From positions 56,759 through 120,758 of the forward strand of contig NZ_ONDD01000011.1 of assembly GCF_900316465.1 (NCBI RefSeq): 64,000 nucleotides of DNA, in the 5' to 3' direction. Every line of letters starts with the position of its first letter. Within the stretch, counting starts at the first letter, position 1. The notes beneath the pieces are model-generated. The model saw only the letters and a list, made by a program, of their open reading frames with translations. It did not search any database and had not been told where the DNA came from. Positions 8,500 through 17,071 of the stretch are shown here, in pieces. Source of the DNA: an uncultured Fibrobacter sp. GTDB lineage: Bacteria; Fibrobacterota; Fibrobacteria; Fibrobacterales; Fibrobacteraceae. Position numbers and translations under genes: made by a program.

Positions 8500-9734
8500 T
8501 ACTTAAGGTCCTCTTGAATCTGGGCGGCTTCGTAGCTAAGGATACCATGAGCGACAGCGACGTTCAAGGATTCGAGTTCGCTGCTCATCGGGATCTTCAC
8601 CGTTTCGTCGGCGAGTTCAATGAAGTACGGGTTGGTACCGGCGCCTTCGTTACCCACGAGGAACGCCATCTTGCGAAGCTTGTTCTGCGGAATCTGGCGC
8701 AGGGACTGCTTGGCGTGCAAGTCAGTTGCAATGATGGTGTAACCCTTGCTGCGCAAGAAGTTAATCTGGTCAACGAGATCCACATCAAATTCGAAAGGCA
8801 CGCGGAGGAAGGTTCCCGAGGAACCGCGCACCACCTTCGGGTTGAACGGGCTCACGGTGCCGCGGCCAAGAATCATACCGTCAGAGCCAAAGCCGAGGCT
8901 CGTGCGGAAAATCGTTCCGAGGTTACCCGGATCCTGCACGGCGTCCACAAGCGTAATCACACTGCGGCTCGATTCATAAACCGGCTTCTTGCTTGCAATG
9001 CGGGCAACGGCAATCACGCCCTGCGTGGTCATGGTCGAAGATAGACGCTTCATCTGTTCGTCGGTGAGCACGTTCAGTCTGATTTCGGCTTCGTTAATCT
9101 GTTCAATCAGGGCTTCGTCGTTAAAGGCTTCGGTCACATAGACGCCCATCACGAGTTCGCGGTGATTGCTCACGAGTTCCTGCACCACATGCACGCCTTC
9201 GCCAAGGAACTTGCCTTCGCGTTCGCGGCCCTTTTCAGTCGTAAGGGCCAAAAGCTTCTTGTACCAAGGCGGGTTGAAGTTAGAATCTTCGCTGGCTTCG
9301 GCCTGAGCCACGCGTGCTTCGAGTGCGGCTTCGTCCAATACTTCTTCGACTTCTTCCTTCTGTTCTTCGGGGCGTTGGCGGTAAATCGGAGCACCTGCAG
9401 AAGCGAATTCGCGGCGCGGGCGACGGTCGCCACCAAAGCGGCCACGTTCACCAAACGGACGGCGACCTTCGCGGCCTCCGAAGGAGCCACGGTCATCACC
9501 GTCGCGGCGCGGACGGCGTTCACGGTCAAAGCGACCTTCGCGGCGATCGCCACGATCACCAAAAGGCTTCCTGTCGCCAAACTTACGTTCGCCACGGTCG
9601 AAAGAACGACCTTCACGGCCACCGCGTTCTTCGCGGTCATCGTCACGGCGCGGACGACGTTCAGGCTTTTCGCTCACTCCGAACTTACGGTCCAGAGTCA
9701 TCTTTACGGTGCGGTTTTTATTTTCTTCGCTCAT
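8499..9734 (-). CDS. TrmH/SpoU family RNA methyltransferase with Arg/Asp/Gly-rich N-terminus
   Basis: A 411-residue protein. Residues ~20-115 are a disordered Arg/Asp/Gly/Phe-rich tract with repeats such as GDRREGRFDRERRPRRD and EGRRPFGERGRFGGD. From ~145 a SpoU substrate-binding domain leads into the SPOUT methyltransferase, with DAVQDPGNLGTIFRTSLGFG (motif 1), VRGSSGTFLRVPFE, FLVGNEGAGTNPYF (motif 2) and IPMSSELESLNVAVAHGILSYE (motif 3). It should transfer methyl from SAM to a ribose 2'-OH in rRNA or tRNA. The exact target (RlmB-like or other) is not readable. The RG-rich tail is unusual for the family and probably binds RNA. It overlaps dxs by ATGA. Confidence 0.88.
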   Translation of the reverse strand: MSEENKNRTVKMTLDRKFGVSEKPERRPRRDDDREERGGREGRSFDRGERKFGDRKPFGDRGDRREGRFDRERRPRRDGDDRGSFGGREGRRPFGERGRFGGDRRPRREFASAGAPIYRQRPEEQKEEVEEVLDEAALEARVAQAEASEDSNFNPPWYKKLLALTTEKGREREGKFLGEGVHVVQELVSNHRELVMGVYVTEAFNDEALIEQINEAEIRLNVLTDEQMKRLSSTMTTQGVIAVARIASKKPVYESSRSVITLVDAVQDPGNLGTIFRTSLGFGSDGMILGRGTVSPFNPKVVRGSSGTFLRVPFEFDVDLVDQINFLRSKGYTIIATDLHAKQSLRQIPQNKLRKMAFLVGNEGAGTNPYFIELADETVKIPMSSELESLNVAVAHGILSYEAAQIQEDLK

Positions 9735-11599
9735 ACTTTTTCCATGATTTGTTTGGCGACGGATTCTCCGTCAATTTTCAAAAGCTTGAACAAGGCAGGA
9801 ATTTCGCCCTGTTCCACAAAATGATCCGGCAAGCCAAAGCGCAACAGGCGCTTATCGGTGTAACCGAGATCAGCAATGAGTTCAGCCACAGCAGAACCGA
9901 AACCGCCTACCAGCGTGTTGTCTTCGAGCGTCACGATCGTCTTGTGGGCGTCAAAGAGCTTGCGGTAAGCTTCGGTATCCAGCGGCTTGATAATGCGTGC
10001 ATCCACGACTGTGGCGCTCTTTCCGTTTTCGCGGAGAACGGCAGCCGTCTTCTTCAGTTCGTTTGTCATGAAGCCTGCACCCAAGAGCAAGATATCCTTG
10101 CCTTCTTCCAGAACCTTCGGGAGCTTCACGTCCACGGTTTCGGGAGCGGGTTTCAGGTGTTCTTCCAGTGCGGTCCCGCGCGGATATCGGATTGCGACAG
10201 GTCCCTTCATGTCGATAGCCGCGCGCACCATGTCGCGCAGTTCGTTTTCGTTGCTCGGCGCCAAGATGGTAATACCCGGCACCGTGCGCAAGAATGACAA
10301 GTCGAACGCGCCATGGTGAGTCGGGCCATCGGCTCCGACCAGGCCCGCCCGGTCAAGCACCATCACCACATGCAAGTTCTGCAAGGCAATGTCGTGCATA
10401 ATCTGGTCATAGGCGCGCTGCATAAAGCTCGAATAAATAGCGACCACCGGAACCACGCCGTCGCAGGCAAGGCCCGACGCAAACGTAAGCGCATGTTCTT
10501 CGGCAATACCCACGTCAATCACGCGGTCCGGAAGTTCTTTGGCCACAATGTCCATACCGCAACCGGTAGGCATAGCGGCGGTAATGCCGATAATGCGGTC
10601 GTCCTTCTTCGCGAGTTCAAGGAGCGTGTTTCCGAACACATGCGTCAAAGACGGGTTCGGTTTTCCCGGAGCAAGCGGAAGTCCGCTTTCGGGATCGAAA
10701 GGTCCAATGCCGTGCCACTTGGTCGGGTTCTTTACCGCAGCATCAAGCCCACGTCCCTTTTCGGTCAAGATATGCACCAGGCACGGGCCCGGCTGTTCCT
10801 TGACACGCTGCAACAGCATAATCAGTTCGTTAATGTCATGACCATCAATCGGGCCAAAGTAACGGATACCGAGATCTTCAAAGAATCGGCCCGGCTTCAC
10901 CACCGTCTTCGCCGCATTTTCTGCCTGCAGGAACAAGTCACGGAAACGAGATCCCAAAATGCCCGGAAGGCGCTTCATCAGGCGGTCCAAGTCCGAACGC
11001 ATCTTGTTGTAGACCGGGTCCGAAATCACGCGGTTCAGGTACTTGCTGAAGTTACCCACATTCGGAGCAATGCTCATCTTGTTGTCGTTCAAGATGATGG
11101 TCATGTTCTGCTTCGAAAGACCGGCGTTGTTGATGGCTTCGTAAGCCATACCGCCCGTCATGGAGCCGTCACCGATGACTGCGACCACGCTGTTCTTGCG
11201 CTTGAAGTGGTCGCGCGCCACGGCAAAGCCGAGGGCTGCAGAAATAGAGGTCGTCGCGTGTCCGGCGCCGTAGCAGTCGTACTCGCTTTCGTTCCTCTTC
11301 AAGAATCCGGAAATGCCACCCTGCTGGCGAAGCGTCTCGAAACGGTCGAAACGTCCCGTCAAAAGCTTGTGCACGTAAGCTTGGTGTCCTACGTCCCACA
11401 CGATTTTGTCGTCAGGAGCGTTGAACACGTAATGCAAGGCAAGCGTCAGTTCCACCACACCCAGGCTAGATGCCAGGTGACCGCCATGCTTCGCCACTTG
11501 ACCGATGATGGTCTCGCGGATCTGCGACGCCAGGTGATAAAGCTCCTCGACAGAGCAGTGCTTTATGTCCTGGGGGGACTTGATATTCTTAAGGTCCAT
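9731..11599 (-). CDS. dxs: 1-deoxy-D-xylulose-5-phosphate synthase
   Basis: A 622-residue thiamine-diphosphate enzyme that condenses pyruvate and glyceraldehyde 3-phosphate to DXP, the first step of the MEP isoprenoid pathway. Visible signatures: DKIVWDVGHQAYVHKLLTGR near residue 60, the ThDP motif VIGDGSMTGGMAYEAINNAG near 150 ending in NDNKMSI, FGPIDGHD near 275, and the transketolase pyrimidine-binding region with VIDVGIAEEHALTFASGLA near 365. Length matches the family. Start ATG overlaps the stop of ispA by one base (TAATG). Both genes feed isoprenoid synthesis, so the pair is functionally coherent. Confidence 0.97.
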   Translation of the reverse strand: MDLKNIKSPQDIKHCSVEELYHLASQIRETIIGQVAKHGGHLASSLGVVELTLALHYVFNAPDDKIVWDVGHQAYVHKLLTGRFDRFETLRQQGGISGFLKRNESEYDCYGAGHATTSISAALGFAVARDHFKRKNSVVAVIGDGSMTGGMAYEAINNAGLSKQNMTIILNDNKMSIAPNVGNFSKYLNRVISDPVYNKMRSDLDRLMKRLPGILGSRFRDLFLQAENAAKTVVKPGRFFEDLGIRYFGPIDGHDINELIMLLQRVKEQPGPCLVHILTEKGRGLDAAVKNPTKWHGIGPFDPESGLPLAPGKPNPSLTHVFGNTLLELAKKDDRIIGITAAMPTGCGMDIVAKELPDRVIDVGIAEEHALTFASGLACDGVVPVVAIYSSFMQRAYDQIMHDIALQNLHVVMVLDRAGLVGADGPTHHGAFDLSFLRTVPGITILAPSNENELRDMVRAAIDMKGPVAIRYPRGTALEEHLKPAPETVDVKLPKVLEEGKDILLLGAGFMTNELKKTAAVLRENGKSATVVDARIIKPLDTEAYRKLFDAHKTIVTLEDNTLVGGFGSAVAELIADLGYTDKRLLRFGLPDHFVEQGEIPALFKLLKIDGESVAKQIMEKV

Positions 11600-12486
11600 T
11601 AGTTAACCCTGGTAATGATGAATGCGGCAATGGAGCGCAGGATCTTGGTATCGCACTTGAGGCCATCCAGGGCCTTGAGCGATTCCTCGTACAGTTCATG
11701 CGCACGCTCGCGGGACTTGTCGAGACCCACGAGTGCCGGGTATGTCGCCTTACCCTTTTCGATGTCGGAACCGGCATCCTTGCCCAGTTCTTCGGTCGTA
11801 GAAACAATGTCCAGAATGTCATCCACAATCTGGAACGCAAGGCCAATGGAACGGCCGTAGTTGCGAATAATCTTAATGTCGTCTTCGCTTGCATTTGCAA
11901 GGCGGGCGCCCACTTCCAAAGAGGCCTCAATCAAAGCCGCCGTCTTGTGGTAATGGATGTAATCGACAATTTCCAGGTCCACCTTCTTGCCTTCGCATTC
12001 GATGTCGATCATTTCGCCACCGATCATGCCGTAGGTACCCAAGAGGTGAGCAAGGACTTCAATTGCCTTCGCGTTACCGGTCTTGCCCATCAATTCGAAA
12101 GCGAGAATGCAAAGGGCATCGCCAGCCATCACGGCAGTGGCTTCGCCGAACTGCTTGTGGCTCGTGGGCTTACCGCGTCTAAAGTCATCGTTGTCAATGC
12201 AGGGCAAGTCGTCATGAATGAGCGAGAAGGTATGGAGCATTTCGAGGGCGCTCATGGCGTAATCTACCGATTCGCCCTTGCCGCCAAACATGTCAAATGC
12301 AGCACGCACAAGTGCCGGACGGAGTCTCTTGCCGCCCGCAAACATGGAATAACGCATCGCCTCGTGGAGCCTTTCCGGACGGTCGGCTACGGGCGGCAAA
12401 AATTCATCAAACTTCTTTTCCGCTTCCTTAGAGATGCGGGACAGGTAATCGAGGGCAACAGCCGCTTCTTTTTCAAGGGTTTCCAT
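11599..12486 (-). CDS. ispA: Polyprenyl (farnesyl/geranyl) diphosphate synthase
   Basis: A 295-residue short-chain trans-prenyl synthase that joins IPP to allylic diphosphates to make GPP/FPP/GGPP for quinones and undecaprenol. Motifs: GGKRLRPALVRAA near residue 52, the first Asp-rich motif LIHDDLPCIDNDDFRRGKPT near 92 (DDxxxxD spacing typical of bacterial FPP synthases), TAALIEAS near 185, and the second Asp-rich motif IGLAFQIVDDILDI near 225. First gene of a five-gene operon with dxs. The upstream region carries TATCTT 9 nt before ATG and no strong ribosome site. The chain length of the product is not certain. Confidence 0.93.
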   Translation of the reverse strand: METLEKEAAVALDYLSRISKEAEKKFDEFLPPVADRPERLHEAMRYSMFAGGKRLRPALVRAAFDMFGGKGESVDYAMSALEMLHTFSLIHDDLPCIDNDDFRRGKPTSHKQFGEATAVMAGDALCILAFELMGKTGNAKAIEVLAHLLGTYGMIGGEMIDIECEGKKVDLEIVDYIHYHKTAALIEASLEVGARLANASEDDIKIIRNYGRSIGLAFQIVDDILDIVSTTEELGKDAGSDIEKGKATYPALVGLDKSRERAHELYEESLKALDGLKCDTKILRSIAAFIITRVN

Positions 12487-12565
12487 ATAACCCCAAAGAT
12501 ACTTAATTTCGCGATTGTATACAAGTCTAAACAGAGCGAAACAAGGCTACAAGATGTGAAAAAGC

Positions 12566-12592
12566 ACATAAAAAACCGCCCTTTTAAGGCGG
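12566..12592 (-). terminator. Terminator after the 12624 lipoprotein gene
   Basis: A GC hairpin with one bulge (12576-12580 CCGCC with 12588-12592 GGCGG, plus inner TT/AA) is followed on the minus strand by a run of Ts (12570-12575 are As on the plus strand). Confidence 0.7.
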
Positions 12593-12623
12593 CTTTTACT
12601 TGTAAGAAAATTGTATTTGTTCC

Positions 12624-14330
12624 CTAGAACAAGGCGCCGTAAAGCGTCACATCGTCGATGTAGAATTCGGTGCCGTCCTGCGGGAAAATATGGAGCTGCT
12701 TGACCAAGTACTTCACCCCGCTCCAAGAAGTAAAGCAGGTTTCGGTCTTCGCATTTCCGACGCAGAGTTCAGCCGGATTCACGCTAATGCGCTGCCAGTC
12801 TTTGGTGAGCGGCAACCATTCGGTAGCAGCCTTCAAGCTCTTGTTATCGTTGATGTAGTTTTCAAGCGAAAGGCGAATATTTCCGTCACCCTTGGCGTAG
12901 AACACCACGGAATCGATCGCAGAGAAATTCATCTCATATTCGAAAGTCATTCCGACAAGTACCCAGGCGTAATCGTCATCGGCAAGCTTGTATTCACCAT
13001 GGAACACCTTGGACTTGCGAGTCGAATCGTACACAATGCCGTCAGCCACATTCTTGGCCATAGGCGTGAGCGTCGTTCCCTTGAAAAGGGCATCCGTATT
13101 CACATACCAGCTCTTGATACCATCTTCAAAGTCCTGCAGCACCATAACCGGGTTAGAGAATTTGGTGTTGTACGGATCGGCAATAGCTTTCCATTCTGCA
13201 TAAAGGGTGTTAGCACTATCCGGTATCACAAAGTAGATGTCAAGCGAATCCTTCGCCGGTACGCTGGGCAACACATAAGAGCCAGCATCGTTCGTTTTGA
13301 CCAACAGATCGAGGCCGTAAACGCCCACCCACAGGAATTCTTCACCCGTACGGAGCGTTACTTTGCTCGAAATAGAGGCCGTAGCTTCCAGGCGGAGCGT
13401 GTCAAGCTTGGCGAGGTCCTTAGCCTTGTAAACCTTGGAGTACGCAAATCCGTCCTTGGTAACCGTCAAGCGGTAGTCGCCCGAGTCAGGCCATTCCATT
13501 TCAAAACGGCCATTCTTGTCGGTACGCAGCTCAGATTCCACCATCGAGTTCTGCACGGCATAATCTTCAACCTTAGCATCGGCGGCACGCAAGGCAACCG
13601 TCGCATACGTTGCCGGAGTTCCATCCTTGAGCAAAGCCAAGACTTGCAGCAGTTTTTCAGGTTCAACCGTATCTTCCGGAGTCGTATCTTCAGGAACCAC
13701 GGCTTCGCGGTAATCCTGCATAATCGATTCCATCGGGGTTACAAAGAGGTCCTTTTCGCCCAGGCTCTTGTCAAAGTCTTCGTTCACGAAGTACAACTGC
13801 AAGGAGTCATTGGCCGGAATAGACGAAAGCGCAAACCAGCCGGATTCATCGGTCTTCACCAGGACGTCAGTACCCACAATACCGACCCAAACCGTAGACG
13901 ATCCTTCAGGAACATCTACGACACCGGCAAGCACAGCCGTCGGTTCGAGACGCACGGTATCGGGCTTGAGCGAGACACCGGCTTCAGCAAATTCATTACG
14001 GGTCAAAACTCTGGAGTAAGCCACGCCATCATGGGCGACCGTCAAGCGGTACTTGCCGTCAGCAGGGATTTCAACCTTGAAGTTACCCTTTTCGTCGGCA
14101 TAGGAATCCGCAATCACAAGGGCATTCACTTCGCCAGCGGACTTTTCCTTATAGTCCACCTTACGGAGTGCCACAGTCGCATAAGATGCAGGCTGACCAT
14201 CAATAAGAGCAAGCCCGTTCGTAGTAATACTACCCGGACCACCTGCCACATCATCTTTATTGTTGGAACAGGCTACCAAACCCGCTATCGACAGCGAGAG
14301 CAAAGGCAAAAGAAAGAGCGATTTTCTCAT
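12624..14330 (-). CDS. Lipoprotein with duplicated regulatory-like beta domains and C-terminal carbohydrate-binding-like domain
   Basis: A 568-residue lipoprotein (signal LSIAGLVAC, Cys ~21). It holds two copies of a ~190-residue unit: copy 1 starts LALIDGQPASYATVALRKVD, copy 2 (~residue 233) starts ALLKDGTPATYATVALRAAD. Each continues with GNFKVEIP.. or GRFEMEWP.. and YRLTV.KDGFAYS-type strands like carboxypeptidase-regulatory/SpaA folds. Residues ~410-568 form a jelly-roll-like domain (VLQDFEDGIKSWYVNTD .. FYAKGDGNIRLSLENY .. FYIDDVTLYG) resembling CBM11/CIA30-type carbohydrate-binding modules. Inference: a surface adhesin or binding protein. Start overlaps the TIGR02147 stop as ATGA, so expression is coupled. 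Confidence 0.8.
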   Translation of the reverse strand: MRKSLFLLPLLSLSIAGLVACSNNKDDVAGGPGSITTNGLALIDGQPASYATVALRKVDYKEKSAGEVNALVIADSYADEKGNFKVEIPADGKYRLTVAHDGVAYSRVLTRNEFAEAGVSLKPDTVRLEPTAVLAGVVDVPEGSSTVWVGIVGTDVLVKTDESGWFALSSIPANDSLQLYFVNEDFDKSLGEKDLFVTPMESIMQDYREAVVPEDTTPEDTVEPEKLLQVLALLKDGTPATYATVALRAADAKVEDYAVQNSMVESELRTDKNGRFEMEWPDSGDYRLTVTKDGFAYSKVYKAKDLAKLDTLRLEATASISSKVTLRTGEEFLWVGVYGLDLLVKTNDAGSYVLPSVPAKDSLDIYFVIPDSANTLYAEWKAIADPYNTKFSNPVMVLQDFEDGIKSWYVNTDALFKGTTLTPMAKNVADGIVYDSTRKSKVFHGEYKLADDDYAWVLVGMTFEYEMNFSAIDSVVFYAKGDGNIRLSLENYINDNKSLKAATEWLPLTKDWQRISVNPAELCVGNAKTETCFTSWSGVKYLVKQLHIFPQDGTEFYIDDVTLYGALF

Positions 14331-15169
14331 TTTTCTTTCTCCTTTTCCTTTAGAGGTTTGGTAAATGCCAAGGGGAACATCTGGATGTTCAACTGGAATA
14401 CAGTATCGTCATCCGTCCCTTCTTGAGATAAACGTAGTAAATCTTCACGGAAAGCGTTAATCTTTTCGCGCAGGAGCTGGATATCATCCATGCAAAAAGT
14501 CATCGTGACCGTGCTAATGTCCCTAAGGAACGGCTGGTGCCTGTCCAGGGATTCGTCGGCAAGGCGAATTGTTTCGTGCTGGAATGCACGCACAGCCTGA
14601 GAACGCCAGTTTCCCCCCGTGGATACAAAGGTGTCGTTCACCTTCCAGTAGCCGTCGCGGTCGGTAGAAATCATGTTGAGGTCCGCGAGCAATTTCACGG
14701 CGTCACGGGCTTCTTTTTCGGTAATGTTCGGGGTGCAGCTTTCAGCAAGACCCTGGTAGTCATCCTTGAACTTGCAAATGCCAATCACCGAACGAATTGC
14801 GTTGTAATACCAATGACGGTAGAATTCCAGTTCCTTCTTTTGCAACAACTTAAGAGAAACACCCTTCAGGGCCTGCATGCGTTCATAGTGTTGCAAAGCG
14901 TCGGCGTCAGTCTTGGCGCGGCCGAAATACACCATTTCAGCCCAATAATCGGCTTCTTTACCTTCAAGTTCGAAGAATTCTGCTGCGGGCTTAATCAGAC
15001 TAAGGGGCAAGTGGATCTTGCCCTGCGATACGCGAAGGAGGTTGCCAGGATCAGCGCCCATCTTCATGGCCATGTAACGCCACGAAATAACAGTCTTACG
15101 CTGCTTAAAATCCTCAAAAGCATCCCTCAACCATTCGCGATAGTCCGTATATTCAAAAATCTTCTTCAT
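14327..15169 (-). CDS. TIGR02147 family protein (second copy)
   Basis: A 280-residue paralogue of the gene at 2608-3438, beginning MKKIFEYTDYREWLRDAFED with the family's opening, then a probable HTH (SWRYMAMKMGADPGNLLRVS, residues ~29-48), a helical middle, and a C-terminal LLREKINAFREDLLRLSQEG close to the matching region of the first copy. It ends in a Lys/Glu run (KPLKEKEKEK) whose codons include the ribosome site of the overlapping lipoprotein gene. Promoter: TATCTT 7 nt before ATG and no Shine-Dalgarno. The pairing with a coupled lipoprotein repeats what is seen at 1731-3438. Confidence 0.82.
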   Translation of the reverse strand: MKKIFEYTDYREWLRDAFEDFKQRKTVISWRYMAMKMGADPGNLLRVSQGKIHLPLSLIKPAAEFFELEGKEADYWAEMVYFGRAKTDADALQHYERMQALKGVSLKLLQKKELEFYRHWYYNAIRSVIGICKFKDDYQGLAESCTPNITEKEARDAVKLLADLNMISTDRDGYWKVNDTFVSTGGNWRSQAVRAFQHETIRLADESLDRHQPFLRDISTVTMTFCMDDIQLLREKINAFREDLLRLSQEGTDDDTVFQLNIQMFPLAFTKPLKEKEKEK

Positions 15170-15176
15170 AACTATA

Positions 15177-15182
15177 AAGATA
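15177..15182 (-). promoter_or_regulatory. Putative -10 hexamer before second TIGR02147 gene
   Basis: TATCTT on the minus strand lies 7 nt (TATAGTT) before ATG 15169, again leaving no room for a ribosome-binding site. Confidence 0.35.
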
Positions 15183-15215
15183 AATCATTGACTATCAAAA
15201 GCCTATGCCGTAAAA

Positions 15216-15623
15216 TCAATCTCCGTTGTGGAAGTTTACAACGATTTTACAATCGGCATCACAGGTAGCTTTCCAATGGCACTCGGGCTTATCCATCATG
15301 GATAAATCCTTGCAAATTCCGCTAAATTCGAGGATTTCGGGGTTTTCGGAGCTACGGCCGTAGGTGACCTTGTAGCTCAGTTCGCCGGCAGTTGAGGCCT
15401 GCACCGGCGGTTCGGCCATCAGGCGCGCTGTGAGCAAAATCACACAGTTGTCTTTGCGGGGCATTTGTGAATCATCTTCGCCCTCGGCCAAGACCCAATG
15501 CATCTGGAGCGGCTTGAAATCTACTTCAGGTTCCTTTTTGGCACAACCAAACAGGATTAACGCTATCAATAAAAAAAACGCCACTGTGAATTGCTTCGTT
15601 GCACTCGCAATGACGTTTTTCAT
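15216..15623 (-). CDS. Small lipoprotein, unknown
   Basis: A 135-residue protein with signal FLLIALILFGC (Cys ~27) and a C-terminal part with paired cysteines (CHWKATCDADCKIVV). It follows the diguanylate cyclase gene by 18 nt on the same strand. The codons for residues ~3-12 (NVIASATKQF) coincide with a sequence like a dispersed bacterial repeat, so the signal peptide start may be repeat-derived. There is no good ribosome site before ATG 15623. Function unknown. Confidence 0.6.
   Translation of the reverse strand: MKNVIASATKQFTVAFFLLIALILFGCAKKEPEVDFKPLQMHWVLAEGEDDSQMPRKDNCVILLTARLMAEPPVQASTAGELSYKVTYGRSSENPEILEFSGICKDLSMMDKPECHWKATCDADCKIVVNFHNGD
15590..15616. repeat. Candidate interspersed repeat inside a signal-peptide coding region
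   Basis: The plus strand reads ATTGCTTCGTTGCACTCGCA then ATGACGT. The form CGTCATTGCGAG..CGAAGCAAT is familiar as a dispersed short palindromic repeat in several bacterial genomes. Only one copy is in this window, so this is recognition from memory, not counted evidence. Confidence 0.4.
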
Positions 15624-15641
15624 AGTTCTAAATTCTGCGAA

Positions 15642-16970
15642 CTACCGGGTATGACGGAAAGTTGCGCTCGTTACACGGTTACGGCCATTTTCCTTAGAGG
15701 CGTAAAGGGCCTTGTCAGCGCGTTCGAACAAGCGCTTCGGGTCTTCACCGGCAATCATTTCAGCAATACCGAAGGAGCAGGTAATTTTCTGCTGCTTGAT
15801 CAGCTGCGAATTTTCAATCGCCATGCGGAGCTTTTCAGCAAGGAACTGGGCATTCTGGATCGGCGTGTCGCCGCACAGAATCACGAATTCTTCGCCACCC
15901 CAACGCACCAGGGCGTCGGTATTACGAATCTTGCTCTGGATAAGCTTCGCGAGGTTCACCAGGACTTCGTCACCCACCATGTGGCCGTAAGTATCGTTCA
16001 CATGCTTGAAGTGGTCGATATCCAGAATCACGAACGACACCGGACTGTCGTTCTTGCTCAAATTCTCTTGTTCGCGCATGAGCACGCTGCTAAAGCCGGC
16101 ACGGTTCAAGCAACCCGTAAGCGGGTCTTCCTTGCTGGACTTTTCGTATTCGCTCTTCTCGATTTCGAGAGCGCGCAAGTTCTTTTCGAGTTCTTCGCGC
16201 TTCTTCTTGCTTGCCGTACGTTCGCGGCTGTAGTCAAAGAAGCGGATCATCAAAATCACGAAGAAGGTAATGAACCAGAGGGCCACAAGTGCCGTCGAAA
16301 GTTCAGCCTTCGAAATCTTCTTGCCCTTGAAGCAGAGGCCCTTGATTTCAAGCGTTCCGTAGCCAAGCGGAGCGTTCGTACCCGTTTGGATTTCAATCAG
16401 CGGAATGTTCGAAAGGTCAACCCTTGCGTTATGGACGTTAATACCGTTCTGGGCCACCCACCAGCTAGCCACGCGGAATTCCTGCGGAACAAACACGGCC
16501 GGGTAAGTTTCTTCCAGCGGGAAGAATTCAATTTCGTTGAACTTAAGGGAAAGTTCGTCATCGGGGCGGGAGAACGTGCTGTCGTAGCCGCGCATGTAGA
16601 GACGAACGGTTCCTTCACCACGGGGCTTCACCCACACAAAAATGCTATCGAACCTGGAAAGATCCTTACCGCGAGTCTTGCCGTCACCCAAGAAAATCTT
16701 GACGCCCACATACGGGTAGGCGTAGCCTTCCTTCAGTTCGTAGTCCACGATAATGGAAGAGTCGGTACGGGAAAGCTTTACAGCCGACGCACCGCCATCC
16801 GCAGAATCCGTTTCGGCAATGATATACGGATAATCATGCAGGTACAAAGGTTCAATAACATCTAGGCCATTCTGATGCGCAAAAAGTGCAATGACGGTGA
16901 TTGCCAAAAGCACGAAAATCAGAATGTTCATCCTGAACAGAACGTATATCTTCTCAAGTATCCTAGACAT
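15642..16970 (-). CDS. Diguanylate cyclase with periplasmic beta-sandwich-like sensor
   Basis: A 442-residue membrane protein. An N-terminal helix (NILIFVLLAITVIALFA) is followed by a ~190-residue periplasmic domain with jelly-roll character (YAYPYVGVKIFLGDGKTRG, FDSIFVWVKPRGEGTVRLYM, GTLEIKGLCFKG), a second helix (ALVALWFITFFVILMIRFF), a charged coiled coil and a GGDEF domain (residues ~270-435). The active-site motif is RWGGEEFVI, so the enzyme should make cyclic di-GMP from GTP. An RNTD sequence five residues upstream fits the RxxD inhibitory site. The sensor resembles carbohydrate-binding folds, so glycan sensing is a reasonable guess. DPLTGCLNRAGF marks the domain start. Confidence 0.9.
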   Translation of the reverse strand: MSRILEKIYVLFRMNILIFVLLAITVIALFAHQNGLDVIEPLYLHDYPYIIAETDSADGGASAVKLSRTDSSIIVDYELKEGYAYPYVGVKIFLGDGKTRGKDLSRFDSIFVWVKPRGEGTVRLYMRGYDSTFSRPDDELSLKFNEIEFFPLEETYPAVFVPQEFRVASWWVAQNGINVHNARVDLSNIPLIEIQTGTNAPLGYGTLEIKGLCFKGKKISKAELSTALVALWFITFFVILMIRFFDYSRERTASKKKREELEKNLRALEIEKSEYEKSSKEDPLTGCLNRAGFSSVLMREQENLSKNDSPVSFVILDIDHFKHVNDTYGHMVGDEVLVNLAKLIQSKIRNTDALVRWGGEEFVILCGDTPIQNAQFLAEKLRMAIENSQLIKQQKITCSFGIAEMIAGEDPKRLFERADKALYASKENGRNRVTSATFRHTR

Positions 16971-17071
16971 GGGAACTATCCTACCAAAATCCTCAATTTA
17001 AATATACAAAAAAGACCAAAAAAGCAATAATCCCTGTAAAAAAGTGTGCGGTTACTAACGCGATTATGTAC

